Assembly (NCBI GenBank): GCA_019155185.1
Contig: CM032817.1
Coordinates: 3,900,974-3,964,973 of the forward strand
DNA length: 64,000 nucleotides
Direction of reading: 5' to 3'
Source of the DNA: Beaufortia kweichowensis
Lineage: Eukaryota; Chordata; Actinopteri; Cypriniformes; Gastromyzontidae
The position numbers were made by a program, and so were the translations under genes. The notes beneath the pieces are model-generated. The model saw only the letters and a program-made list of their open reading frames with translations, did no database searches and was not told the DNA's origin. Shown one piece after another: positions 1 through 12,148 of this stretch. How positions within the stretch are numbered: position 1 is the stretch's first letter; every line of letters starts with the position of its first letter.

Positions 1-3000
1 TTGTTATTTAATTGCGTCATCTCAGAGCAAACCTGCAATTTGCCTCGATTAAAATGTAATTATAGCGACAATAGAAAGAAAATGCTGGAACGTGATGTGG
101 AAATTTACTAGCTACATTTAAACTCGTATTGCTTGCATGATCACCACCGTGCAACATGTCAGGTGGCATCTCCAACAACAATGGGAAGCTTTAATAAAAT
201 AATTCAACAAGTGAAATACTGTCCAAATCCATAGTCCAAAATCGAACACATAACTCTAGGTTACCACCCCAGCAATATGTCAGATCAGTCATTCGCCACC
301 AAGATTGCAAGGATACGCTTGTCTCTGTCTGCATAAGAGTGAGTCATGCGGGGAGCCCCCTCCTCGCCCTCTGGGCCCACGTGTGTCTCTCATTCAGTGG
401 TTTACAGATCAGTGGTGTTCCTCACCAGAGTCTTGGCCAGATGCCTGTCAGTGCCTGATGGATGGTGTGACACCCAGTCGCTACCCTGTCATCTTTGTCT
501 CCAAATGGGAGAGAGAGCAAAAAGATGGAAATGTCAGAGAGGTAGAAGGAAAGAGATAAATAGGAAAATAAGAGCGAGGCAGAGTGTGAGAAGCAATCGA
601 GCAAGAAGGAGAGACCCTTGCACTGTGACTTCCATGTGGCTGATTCGTTCTGCAGGCTAAATTAGATTACAGAGACTGTGGAGGCGTCCGTCGGCTCGTC
701 TGCCTGTCAGAACCCTGTGACGAGGCCGGTGCTGGCTGAACAAGAGGTGGAAAGGAAGAGTGGAGGAGAAACATGGAAATCACTTCATGGAAATGAGCAG
801 ATGGAGGTCATAAGATTGCCAAGCCAGGTGAATTATGAAAGCAACTGAAAAATATATATGATAGTAAAAATCCCAAAACCGATCTCTTAAAATTTCAATT
901 ACATTACCTAGAGAGCAATGAGATTAAATGGACAGCAAACTGAGACTTTTCACGTCTCTGCTTTCTCAGTAGTCTCAGTAGAAAAAAAAAACACCGGTAA
1001 TCACACACATCTGTCTCTAGAACACCACAAAGTCAATTCTTACCAGATGAAAAGACCCAAAATCGCCTATTGTATGCTGTTCCCATTAATTCAATGGTTA
1101 TAAAATGTTATCTCTTCTTAGATTGCTTTGAAGACAAAGACTCATAAATAAAAACTATGTAATGTGAAAAAAGTAACCTCTGAGAAATAACATTTTCTTC
1201 TGGAAAAGGCAATGGCAAAAATCTTTACTCAAAAAGACAATAATTCTAAAATGTATTATATTCTACCCATCTTGTCCATGTCACACCAAGCAAGTCGGGA
1301 TTGTCTGTGGAGGTCCATCAAAAAAAAAAAAATCAAACACTGCAAGTATAATCAGAGTCTCTATCAGCTTTTTTATGCATCATGTATACCATCCAAATCA
1401 AAACCACAATGTTTTTGAGTAAACGGAAGCACTGAGCCAAAGAAACACTATACTTTTAAGTGGGAAATGCCAAGCATAACTAACCAGCCAGTAAATGCTC
1501 ACACACGGATGACTCACCTCAATATATGACACTCACAGAACAGGACCAATTCTAATTATTTGACTGCATTCAACGAGTTCTCAACATGGCAACCTTCATT
1601 TGCAAGGATCAATGAGAGAACATGATCATACCCCAAGATGCTCTGATAGGTTACACAAGGCTTACAGATAAGGTGTGCCTATTTAACACTTAAATGATAT
1701 GAACTGACACTCTTTCTGTGTTCAAATAATTTGTAAGAAAATAAAGAAAAGCATCTTCTAAACTCTTTAAGGGATGCAGTGTCCCACCTCCTGTCACAGT
1801 CATTCATTACCTCATCGATCTGTTGACTCAGATAGACACATTTATTGCATTTCAATCTGATTGTAAAGCTGGTGTGATTGTCCAAATTACAATTCCAAGA
1901 ACAAGACCAGGAGACGGAGGTTTGACATTAAATGTCACAGCCTTGCAATTATTAAGTATACAAGTAAATAATTGTACACTGTGCAGACCTGTTGGCTATG
2001 AAGTAATTGTATGAAGGTGATTCAATCTGTTATTTCAGAATACTGTGCGCCCATGAAAAAACCTGTTTATTCAATTGAAATATGCCTTGTTTTGTGTAGC
2101 TCTGTCTTTGAGAATAATTAAATGTCACTCAGTGTGATAGCCAAACATGTTGCTAGAAGGGTGAAAATAAAATTCTGCCTTTTGCAGATGTCTGTGACTG
2201 TGTTTAGATACGTAACAATGATTATGTTTAAGTATGACATGTCAAGCCATGTAAAGTGTCCTTAAGAGCTTTTATAAAAACATTTGGCTACCAACAGTCA
2301 TTTTCCCTCAAACAACAAGGCAAAATAGGAGTGATTTCTATATTTCATCCTTACATCCTTATCTTTGGCAAAGACAAATCTATGCATCAACATATGCAAC
2401 ATGCCAACTGTTCAATGAAAAACCCAGTGCAAAAGTATGAAAACAAACATTTTTATATAAAATAAGTTAACTGCATAGACTCATTTTGTTTCACCAGGTA
2501 CATGTTGCATAGCTTTAAAGACAACCACATCCATTCGCCTCAAAAGATCACAAGAAAAAGCCACAATATGACTGTCAAAGTCTTTAAATATTGTATTTGC
2601 TTCCTGCACTGTCTCCTCTTTCTCAAACAGTCATCACATAACATTAGACTGAATAAACAACAGGAAGAAAAGAAAGAAATGCAATTACACGGATAGCCAC
2701 AACATTAGGCATGCAAAAAATGTGTGAAATAAACAGTCAAACAGACAAGGAACACTGTCAAAGGTGTGGTAAGAAATATAACAAATTACCAAATGGAGAA
2801 AATTGCATCTCCACAAATACACGAAAACCGCATTGTCAAACATTAAGCATGCCAAAATCAGTGGAGGGTACACAATTTAAAGAAAATGAGGCATGAGTGG
2901 ACATAAAACCTAACCATTCAAAAATATATTAAGAGCACAATGGCTTGCACTGGGACAGTTACTTCACCAACACAGACGTTATCACACTAGAAAAACACAA

Positions 3001-3342
3001 GCGCTACAGTAACTATTACGTTTTCTTTAATAATGTGAGTCACTGTCTTAAATCACTGAGCTCAATTTCTGGACTGAATGTATACCTTAATCACACACAG
3101 CTCACTTCTCACAAACATTAGATTCTTTATGATCCCTGCACTCTGCTAAATGAGGGCCCCATTAAAATCCCATAATGCATCTGCTGAGCACTCTAAATGT
3201 TTTTGAAGGTGACTTATATTTAGCTGTTTAGGAGAGCAGAAACACTTTCCAACTGTTAAGAAGTTCATCTAAGTTTTCTATATAGTTAAATGTCCTAAAA
3301 TACGCATTGTGTGGTGATATCAGATGGCAATACAATTTAATA

Positions 3343-3490
3343 TACACTCACCAGTGACTTGCCATGATCATTGATCACTTTACACTTTTACAGTGTACGA
3401 TATAATGTACATTATGCAGTCACATGATAGGCTAAACAAATATTTGCATTAACTAGAAACAGATATACCTAATAAAGTGGCTGGCTAGGG
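3343..3490. repeat. Possible remnant of a fish DNA repeat
   Basis: acctaataaagtggctggc at the right end resembles a widespread fish repeat terminus, and cactcaccagtgactt at the left end is an imperfect inverted partner. The interior is unrecognisable. Low confidence. Confidence 0.3.
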
Positions 3491-4032
3491 CATATACATG
3501 ATACATGGTATTTACAACACATGCTATATAAGTTACTTAAATGAATACCATAGTACCATTTCTACAACCATGGTACTTTTCTGCTATTGCTGAGAGGAAT
3601 AACTGTTTACTTTGCATAAAAAAATGTGTAAAAGCATAAATCTGAAATGCTGCTGATATGGACAGCAGGCAGCTGATGCCACATCAGCATTCTCATAGTG
3701 AGATTTCAGTTGCATGTGGACCCAGGTGACTCTCATCTCTTCAATCTATGAAGGTGACCTAAGCCAGACCTCAAGTCGATCTTCTCTCTTTGCACAGACT
3801 TAGACTTGCTAATTCTTTCAGCTTTGAGCCATGTGCAGGTTCCACACACTAATGGTTTCTTTTGTATGTTGGAAATGGAGTTCAGATAAGTGTGAAGTGG
3901 GAGGGCGCTCGGTCACACATCTCACTGGCAAACCATAAAATGAAAATGACCGCTAAGACACCACCTTATGGACAGAAAAGCATGATGGATCTAGAAACTG
4001 TAATATTATTCAACCATGAACCAAGAGACTAT

Positions 4033-4886
4033 GGCTGCGTCCGAAATCGCGTACTGTGACAGTACGTACTGAATTAGAAGTAGTGCTACTTAGCAACCGT
4101 CAAACCAGTACGTTCTATATAGTATGAATTCGGGAAGTATGAATGAAATTCGGACGTACTACGTCCGCCATTTTATGCATCACGTGACATACATTCCTCA
4201 CAGCAGCCCGAACATTTAAACAGCCTGCCACTCTCCACTGGATGAGAAGCTGGGTGTGTTCATCAGTCCCTGTAACATCAAACTAATATTTAAACATCAG
4301 TGATTATATAAATGATCATGATCTATTAATGCTACATTGACACGCTTGATGCATATTTACCTTAACTTGCCATATAGTAAACAAGTATTTCCCAATATAT
4401 CAACACTGGTAAAAAATAAATAAAACGTAATTCTCTTTAGTTTTGTAGCTTTATTAAACTTCTTAACAACAAATGTATAGCAACGACGTTAGCTTATTGA
4501 CATACCAATGATTAAACATATTTTACAGCCAATTTACAAACATATCCCATCGATTTACGTTGTTTAAAAGTTTAATAAACGAGTCGTTTATTTGGACAAT
4601 GTTAAACAAGAGTAATAAAAGCACAAGCACAGTTTTTCCGCTTTCCGTCATTTTCTAAAATAACGCAGCCTCCGTCTTCTTCTCTGGTTGACTCAGCTCA
4701 CGGGGCTCATGGGATAGAAAAGTGTCCATCGAATGAACACTTCAAAATCTAGCCGGAAGTAGTAGACCATCCGGGTACTTCTCGCCTACTGTTTTTCGAA
4801 TACTATGAATTCGGACATACTACTCCCCTCGCGTACTGATTTTCGCCTACTATATAGTATGGCAGTACGCGATTTCGGACGCAGCC
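4033..4886. mobile_element. Non-autonomous DNA transposon with terminal inverted repeats (about 854 bp)
   Basis: The left end GGCTGCGTCCGAAATCGCGT is repeated as its reverse complement at the right end (ATTTCGGACGCAGCC), a TIR of at least 24 bases. TAT flanks both sides (4030-4032 and 4887-4889), compatible with a 3-bp target duplication. Subterminal copies of GTACT/AGTAC and TATATAGTA motifs lie inside both ends. No transposase frame is present. Superfamily is uncertain (a PIF/Harbinger-like relative is my guess from the 3-bp duplication). Confidence 0.8.
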
Positions 4887-4900
4887 TATGTTTTATGTGT

Positions 4901-5040
4901 CTTAGCTCAGGGCAGCTCAGTGGTTACAGCATGGCGCAAACTGCGGCAAGGTCATGGGTTCAATTCCAGGAATTAAACATACTCATAAACATAAAACATA
5001 ATATATAAGGATAAAAGTGTCCGCCAAATGCATAAATGTT
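4901..5040 (+). repeat. tRNA-derived SINE
   Basis: The head GGCAGCTCAGTGGTTACAGC resembles a Pol III box A and GGTTCAATTCC is a box B. The tail, ataaaagtgt then ccgccaaatgcataaatg, is the common fish SINE/LINE tail. It begins about 15 bp beyond the right end of the TIR transposon at 4033-4886. Confidence 0.7.
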
Positions 5041-5498
5041 TATACTGTGGATAAAGTGGTTTCTCTGAGTGCGTCAGTATGATTAACTGTACCAGAGAAA
5101 TGTGACAACATCAGTCCAATGACCTGACTGTTCAGATGCCAGTAAATACACTGAACAGAAATGCCTGTTGAAAGCCTGTTTACTTTAGACTACTATTTCC
5201 CAAACTTGCCTTACGCAATCACAGCCTCTTTAATAAGGCTTAAATACCCCTTCATTAAGAGAAAATGTGTTCCCAATGTGAAAGAAAATGTGATCACAAT
5301 TTACTGAATATAATTTTGCTATATCCTTAAAACCTTTTTTACTTACTGTATATATATAGTGAAACAGAGAGCGAAATAGACTTGACAAATGTTGAGTATA
5401 TCATCCACATAAATTTATCTTTACACATTTAATTGTACATCCTCAAAAGCAATTAAATAAATGAATTAGTTCGCTTAACGATTCTTTCTGTTGTACAG

Positions 5499-5547
5499 AC
5501 GTCTCCAAGCACCTGAGGGAATCACCCAAGCTATAGTATCCCAAGAG
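5499..5547 (+). other. Isolated splice-bounded segment, plus strand
   Basis: A 49 nt stretch with acceptor TTCTTTCTGTTGTACAG and donor GAG|GTAATC. One frame is open (RLQAPEGITQAIVSQE). No neighbouring exons or homology are recognised. It may be chance or an exon of a non-coding transcript. Confidence 0.18.
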
Positions 5548-5889
5548 GTAATCACTTTTTAGATCTAACACATAGCCTAACAACACAAAAAGCATTTAAA
5601 AAAGCACAAAACTGTTAAATGTGGTAAAAATTAAGACTTGCCACATGCAGTTTTCTGCTGTGCACATAATATAATCAAACACACAAAAGCAAGGAAAGCA
5701 GGACTGATGAGTTCTTAAAACCCAGTCTAGAGGCTATTTAGTGAGATATGGCATTCCTTACCTCAGGGTAACACACCTTTTAATTGTAATTTGCTTAAAA
5801 AATTAAAAATGTTTAAAAAAGAAACAAGCAGTTGTATTAGTTTAATTTCTTTCCTTCTCTTATTAATGTTCATTACATCAGACTAAAAA

Positions 5890-5945
5890 AACAGGGTTGG
5901 CGAGGCATAGTGGATAAAGATATCTGCAGGTTACCTGAAAAAGTA
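5890..5945 (+). repeat. SINE head fragment (tRNA-like)
   Basis: ggttggcgaggcatagtgg followed by ataaagatatctgcaggtt resembles the box A part of a tRNA-derived SINE. No tail was found. Short and diverged. Confidence 0.35.
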
Positions 5946-6129
5946 AATTTTTTGTCACATTGCACACCTAGCATCCTTTCTTTGTATGGTTTACATAAGT
6001 TGTTAAAAGTAGTTCAACTCTTTTAAAATTATATTGCAGGATCTCTGCGTTTCCTTTTCCACCATCAAGCTATTTTTAAACATTACTGTTGTGCCAATGA
6101 CACCCATTTACTCTGGACTACTCACTTAC

Positions 6130-6230
6130 TTGTGTAGTGGATGTACATCAGTGTTGTGAACTGTGTCTGAAGCAATGGATGACATCACAGATGATGATGA
6201 TGATGCCTGATGTATCATATCTCTCATCCT
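6130..6230 (-). CDS. Candidate exon of an unidentified minus-strand gene
   Basis: A 101 nt segment with acceptor GTTTCTTAATACAG and donor GTAAGTGAG. One frame is open throughout and includes an early ATG: MRDMIHQASSSSSVMSS, IASDTVHNTDVHPLHK. The Ser run comes from a TCA/TGA-type repeat. I do not recognise the peptide. In human the gene downstream of NAV3 is SYT1, so a 5' exon of a syt1 orthologue is possible, but the peptide is not synaptotagmin-like and the exon could be non-coding. Confidence 0.25.
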
Positions 6231-6639
6231 CTGTATTAAGAAACAATAATCAAAAACATGCACCACTTAGTAAATCACATCTGACATTGCCTGTGTTTCT
6301 CATCAAATGATACAGCAGCTTTTTAACCATTAATATAATACTATTTGAAATAAACAAGACAAAGATTATGATATGATGGAAATAACATGAATAAAATCAA
6401 CAACAAAAATAATAAGAAGAATATTACACTAATTACCAAAGCATTATCATAACATGAACAATTATATTTAATCACATTACCATGATCATTTGACAACTTA
6501 TATGAGTAACTGTTTTCAGAAAAAGCAGATTCTAAAATCACATGGTCTGCGTCTGTTAATAGCTTAATAAAATCTTAGGACAAACACTTCCTTCAAACAA
6601 TACTAACTTTGGTACAAAAAAAACTGTGTAAAACAGCAA

Positions 6640-6840
6640 CTCCAAAAATCGGACTTTAAATCTCAAACTCTATGCGACAATGGGAAGCACTTGCGAGTGT
6701 AAACTCGTGACGTCGCGTTTATAGAAGCACACAGCATCAGTTGCAAAATACACACAAAGTGTTTAACAAACACGCGTTCCTCTCACCACAGGAGCTGCAG
6801 GAAGTCACGTGACTGACAAATGACGCACGCTTCTTAATTT
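6640..6840 (-). promoter_or_regulatory. Promoter-like patch with CRE, E-box and a possible minus-strand first exon
   Basis: Local CpG-rich sequence in AT-rich surroundings. It holds GTGACGTCGCG (CRE-like) at about 6708-6718, followed by TTTATAG, and GTCACGTGAC (E-box palindrome) at about 6804-6813. On the minus strand CTGCAGCTCCTGTG|GTGAGAGG gives a strong donor at 6787. A transcript starting near 6835 could splice to 6130-6230. Inferred from motifs only. Confidence 0.35.
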
Positions 6841-8344
6841 TTTTCATGTTGTTTATAATTATTACCACATTAAATAAAAATGTAAATGCATTTTATATTT
6901 AAAAATTACATCATTAATATAGTTAAAAAAAGACCTCTGACCTTACCAATATTAAAAGTTCACTAACAAAATAAAATACCAAATTATTTTGAAAGGGAAA
7001 AAAATAATCGTTTTCACTTATTACCAGACTAATACCTTTTAATTATAAAGTTTAATTGAAATTCGCATGATTAATACATTTCGCTTTTCAAAAATAAAAA
7101 GTTTTTACAATGAAGCAAGTAGTGCATTTACAGCAAACAGTTCTTTTTAATAAAAACTAATAAACGGGATTTTTAGACAGCCACCTGATGAATGTTTGAC
7201 TGATTTGAGGCCGATGTAATTATTGTGGGTGTTTAAGGGTAACTCTGACAACCTGTTATTTTCAACAGCCTCTAAAGCTATAATTTATCTAATAACACCA
7301 CACAAAGACATCACTTCTGAAAGTTTTTTTTTTTAAAATAAGTATTTATTGAGGAGGCATTAAAAACACTTGAAACTCTGTATAATAGTTTTCATTTTAG
7401 ATATAGATCTTTAGAAGATAAATGGGGATTATTGATTATTATTGATTATCTTCTTAATCAACCTAAAAGTATGACGTGTCAGTGTTGTTAAATATGTTCG
7501 TAAGATTGGTAAGATTGGTGCAAACGCCTTTCACAAACAGGTGTTTTACTAATGAAACGTGTTTATTCTTGCGGAAATTTGGTGTAGTCTGTTTGAAGTA
7601 AGCAGGTAAAATGATCTCACTAATCTAATCTCCTCCTGCTCCATGTCATCATTATAGAGAGTTTTAATCTAGTGAAAATTCTTCATCTGCCGCAGGGCAC
7701 GAATCCACTGACGTCTATTGTGAATCTAAGTGAATGATTCACTGTAAGGTCGTCTCTTTTCCCAGCACTCTCAGACACAATGTTCCAGCCTCATTTCAAT
7801 TACACTGCCAACTCATCCAGATCAATAATTAGCTATTATGAAATTAGACACTGATAAGCCATTTATTTATCTGACAAGTAAAAGCCCAAAGAGGCCCAGG
7901 GTGATGCTAGAAAAGGAATAGAGCCTCAGTCACTATACATTTGAAATATTTCGTCAATGTTCAAACGGTTTAAGATCTTAAAAGAAACAAACGCACAGCT
8001 TTTAAAGCATTTTCTATATACAGTAGATATTGTCTTTTTCATGTAAAAAGCAAAGACTTGGCATCACTTCCACACAGTATTTAAAAACCAGTGACGTCAA
8101 ACATTAAAATATTAAATAGATTAATTTCTTACCACTTTAGTTTAGTGATCTTTTCTCCATTTTAGTCCAAAATAATTAAAAGACGTATTACACTAACATT
8201 ATGTATGTTTAATAAGACAAATAGACACACACCTTTTAGGAAAGTTTCTTATATATAATATTTCGGGTGTTAGTCAGAGATTATTTATTTATTTATTTTT
8301 GACCCTTATTTTTGTTTTTCAAATTATGCAAATTCGCGCCTTTG
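6841..8344. other. Intergenic, no gene recognised
   Basis: Very AT-rich. 7780-7900 is less repetitive, with homeodomain-type TAATTAG/AATTAG cores (caataattagctattatg), and could be a conserved regulatory element, but this cannot be shown from one sequence. Confidence 0.4.
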
Positions 8345-8856
8345 TGTCAGGGATATCAGTACTTCATCCTCAGCATTGGGTTCTTCTGTTCCTGTCACCC
8401 GTTCACTTTCACCGGACTATTGAACTTCAATTCCCATCATCCATTGCACCGCACCCGCCATCAGTCTGTGTTTGTTAATTTGCACTGTTATTTAAACCCT
8501 GTCTTTTGTTTCATTCCCTGTCCGGGATTAATGTTGTGTGCACGGTTTACGGCAATCTGTATCTCTGTTGGAAATCTCTAGCCTGTATCAGAAAAGTTTC
8601 ACCTGTTGGATTATCTCTGTCTGTCTTCGCTCAGTGAGTCCCCTGTCAGGATTTGTCACCGGCATCGCTGACGGTCAGCTGCTGAAACCCGTGTGGATTT
8701 GTATTCTCTTTTGTATTTATACCTATAAGTTACCTTTTGTTTTTTAGTTGCTGGGATTTGTTTCTGTTTGGACTCTGTTTGCTTTAAAGCTCCTTCAGTA
8801 AACCTGCTTGTGTGAAATTCAACTATCTGTCTCTGACTCTTCCTGAACCCATAACA
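8345..8856 (+). mobile_element. Solo LTR of an LTR retrotransposon (about 512 bp)
   Basis: Begins TGTCAGGG and ends ATAACA (TG...CA). It is flanked by CTTTG on the left and CTATG on the right, an imperfect 5-bp target duplication. Near its start it shares aattcccatcatccattgca with the LTRs at 32980-33257 and 44345-44760 (minus strand), so the three are related. No gag/pol lies beside it, which suggests recombination left one LTR. Confidence 0.7.
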
Positions 8857-8984
8857 CTATGAAGAAGAGAAAGTGCGTAAACGCATTAAATTAAATGTTT
8901 TCTATTAATGTCGATATACATCTTTGCCACAAGACAGACCTGTTTTTATTATGCTTTTCAAGAATGCGCAGCTGCAGGTCGAAG

Positions 8985-9160
8985 AAATGGGCGTTCCGAA
9001 AGGTAGAGGCGTGTCGAAAGGTCTTAACAATTGGTCGCTAACGCTTCCCGTTTAACAAAAAGGCGGGGCCTACAGAACCGGAAGTGACAAATCCAATATG
9101 CGTGTTCCCTAGCTGTAAGCCTATTGCATTATTTTGGTTTATATAATGGCGGCAATAATA
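8985..9160 (+). promoter_or_regulatory. Promoter-like patch (ETS, CCAAT, YY1-type motifs)
   Basis: A CpG-containing patch with ggcggggcc (GC box), ACCGGAAGTGAC (ETS), tccaatatgcgtg and tataATGGCGGC (YY1-type downstream motif). The frame from that ATG closes after seven codons, so no coding exon is evident. It points toward the nav3 3' end and could produce an antisense or non-coding transcript. Confidence 0.3.
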
Positions 9161-9519
9161 CAATCAAAATAATATTGTCAACTTTATTCTGTCAACTGAG
9201 ACGGCATCAACATGCTTTGTTTGGTAGGCTATCAGTCTAGCAACAATGCAGGTAATTCAAATTTCTAAAATGTGGAAAATTTGGAATTTTTTTGTTTATA
9301 TAGAAAATATGATTTGGTCATACAGGATTTTATTGGTTTGCCCTATTTAAAAAGCTTATAAACGGGGCTAAACTGTGTAAAACTTCAGACAAAACTTCAC
9401 ATCTGTAATACCCTTCATAACCACAAGAGGGCACAATGAAGTTCATAAGCAAATGCAGAAAACATTTTAAAAATCTATATTATAAATCTATAAATAATTA
9501 ATCAACACTCAATGCTCAG

Positions 9520-12028
9520 GTGACACCAAATACCATTTATTAGGGCTTTACAAAGACTACAAAATCCCCCAGATGATTTAAATTGTGGTCTCTTTCTATT
9601 TACATGATGTTACTTACAAATGTACAAAATATAAAACATCTACCAACAAATGTTCCACCTGAAAAGAAACATTTTTAAAGTAGTTAAATGTTATGCGCTC
9701 ACCAAGAGATGTGTTTGCCATAACATGGACAATAAAATAAAAAATAATTGGATGTACCAAGGACAATCACAATTTTGTTTGTTTTGAGGTTCGGGGCTGA
9801 TGGGCAGTTTAAAATCTTTACTGCCTTTCTTACAAATGGTGTTTTAAGTAATTCCACACTAAACATGACCAAAGGTTGACAAGCAAAGCATCAGGCACAG
9901 AGATTGAAAGTTACATACATAGCACCGTTGTCGTGCTGAGGACTTTAAAAGAACTTTCCTGAATCAACAGAAAGGTTGATGCAAATGACAACGCTTACAA
10001 CAGTTGTGGAAAACTATAGTGGCAGTTTAGGATGTGTTACTTTGCGTAATGTGGTGGTCAGTCAAAAGGTGTGGTTGGACTAGCACCTGTATGTTGTAAA
10101 TTGTACCCACTGACCGGTAACTGAGATTTAGTTATTGTAAACATGTGCAAATTCTTAAACTATTCTTAAATAAAAGTCTTTCACAGTAAATGGATAAACA
10201 TTTTTGTGGAATCAGAAGCAATTAGGAGTACTTTGACATTTAGGACACACTTTAAAACAGAAATATCATTGCATCTGATTACATTATTTCAAATCAAGTG
10301 GCATCTGCAAACAAATGCTTTTTCTCAGAACTTTTTGAGCTATTTAAGCAATAACTTTTTACACATTTGGTCTTAGGGTCTCTGATGGTTATTCAAAATC
10401 CATTTATGACTATTTATTCATACATTTGTTTTACTCCTGTCCTAACAGAACATAACTATAAATGTCATTGAACACAAAAACCGTGGACATATTAAACCAG
10501 AAGTATATTTTGCTCAATCTCATGAACATTATAACTATGCCACTTGCTTTGAGATTATGTTATATAATACAATAAAGTGTTGCTTAGGTGTCCAGATATT
10601 TTATGTAAAAACTGCAATATAGGAATTGTAACAGTGCAATGAAGCTTACATGCGATTGGGATCTGATGCCTTTTTTAGATAAACCAGTGAACCACTTTGG
10701 ATGATTCTGCACCTTTAAACAGTAAATTGACACTAAAGTTTTCTGAAATTGAAAAACACTTCACCTCTCACTGTACAGTTTAGAGCTTTGTAATAATAAC
10801 CAGTTACAAGACATACAAGGTTCGGACGGGTTGCTGGTTTGCTTTTTTCGTTGTTAATTACAAGAGAGCAATGCTAGACTACAGGAGAGGAAACGGAATA
10901 CCGACTGGGCAGAGTGCATCTTTAAGAGGCTGTGCAAGACTTGGATATTTACAATCACCTTTTCAACTGTGCAAAACCCACATAGCAAACAAAATAAAAA
11001 AGATGAGTGAAATTCGACCACACAAAAGCCGATGCACAGCAGAGAAAATCGTCAGTCTCCGTGTGTGGCGCACATATAGCGAAGTAAAAACGGCATGCTA
11101 GCAAAGCGACAGGTCGGGTTTGTGCTCTCAACTCAAGTGAATCCCAGCTCAACTGGGATTACATAAAGATACCATATCTTTTTTATCCTTTATACATTTG
11201 GACCGTATTATAATGGCATTTTACAATAGCACGCAAATTGTAACAAAAATAAAATATGTGGACGTGGCACTCGTAGGAAAATGGTGGTGGTACGATTCTG
11301 TCCTACACCATTGTTTCTCCGAAAAGACAGTGGCACCACATTTAAATGTCTTCAGAGCTCAGCACATTTAAGGCAGCGAGAAAGCACCATTTTCTGGCCT
11401 TTTTAACAAAGCTGGTACGCTCTCCTTCAAGCCGTACCTGCAGAGAGGAGGAGGAACTGCACACGTGGTCGCGGGTTCGAACGAAAGCCTAAGCTGCATT
11501 CTGTGGTGTAGGAGTGCTGCAGGTCACTATACGCTTGGCAGTAAACGGTGGAGATCTGCAAATCTGCGTATGACTTCACAGTAGCGGTAATGACACAATG
11601 CACATTTGTGCTTGTTGGTTAGAGGCGTTTCATGAGTGGTGCTGGCGAGATGAGTGTAAACCAGACTTGGTTTTGGCACCACGGCAGCACCGAGGTTGAC
11701 TGAGGTCAGAATTCAGAATGTTGCCCTTTAGGTTTTTGCACCTCAGTGAATTCGAAATAGACACCTGCCTCTGTAAACATATTTATAATGGATTGCACCT
11801 CCAGAACCCGATAGTTTCAAATTCCAGTTGTTTTCTTTTTAATAGTTATGTAATAAGACACCAGCACCTTTTCTTATCATTCGTATCCTGGAAGCTGAAT
11901 CATTTAACCACCAAAGGTGTGAAATCTCCCAGCAGGCCTGTCATTGCATTTTCTAAGCACAAGTCCTATGGACTCTTTGCTCTGTTTTTAAACCAATCAG
12001 AAGAATTCCTCTTCTAATGGGGCGGGGC
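9520..12028 (-). other. nav3: Probable nav3 3' untranslated region
   Basis: About 2.5 kb follow the stop codon without a recognisable exon on either strand. Extent is inferred from the most distal AATAAA on the minus strand (9541 to 9536). A second AATAAA at 10418 to 10413 would give a shorter form. Short open frames here have no family resemblance. Confidence 0.4.
9536..9541 (-). terminator. nav3: Candidate nav3 polyadenylation signal (AATAAA)
   Basis: A canonical hexamer on the minus strand, about 2.5 kb after the stop. Cleavage would be expected near 9510-9525. An alternative hexamer lies at 10413-10418. The sequence alone does not show which is used. Confidence 0.35.
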
Positions 12029-12148
12029 TTAGAGGGCAGACTCCAATGAGGAGTCCAGCAGGTCGTCGTGGTGACTGGCACTGTCGCTGTCACAGCTTTG
12101 GGCGCTGGAGTAGTTAGCAGCTTCCTGTAGCCTCATTAGCATATTCAT
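12029..12148 (-). CDS. nav3: nav3 terminal coding exon with stop codon
   Basis: Encodes MNMLMRLQEAANYSSAQSCD, SDSASHHDDLLDSSLESAL and TAA (12029-12031). The NAV2/NAV3 C-terminus normally ends in DSSLESTL; here the penultimate residue is Ala. The acceptor CTGTACATCAG is strong. The internal ATG at the exon start is a codon, not an initiator. Confidence 0.96.
   Translation of the reverse strand: MNMLMRLQEAANYSSAQSCDSDSASHHDDLLDSSLESAL

Larger units (their letters stand above)
1..6129. other. Flank downstream of nav3, no gene recognised
   Basis: AT-rich sequence with short random open frames. Apart from the TIR transposon, SINEs, possible repeat remnant and the isolated plus-strand segment listed separately, I see no coding or RNA gene. 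Confidence 0.6.

Noticed and set aside
346..660. 104-residue frame near the left edge
   Set aside because: Low-complexity Arg/Ser composition, no splice signals or homology; random open frame.
4901..4980. Functional tRNA gene
   Set aside because: Box A and B are present, but the sequence continues into a SINE body and fish-type tail and would not fold as a complete tRNA.
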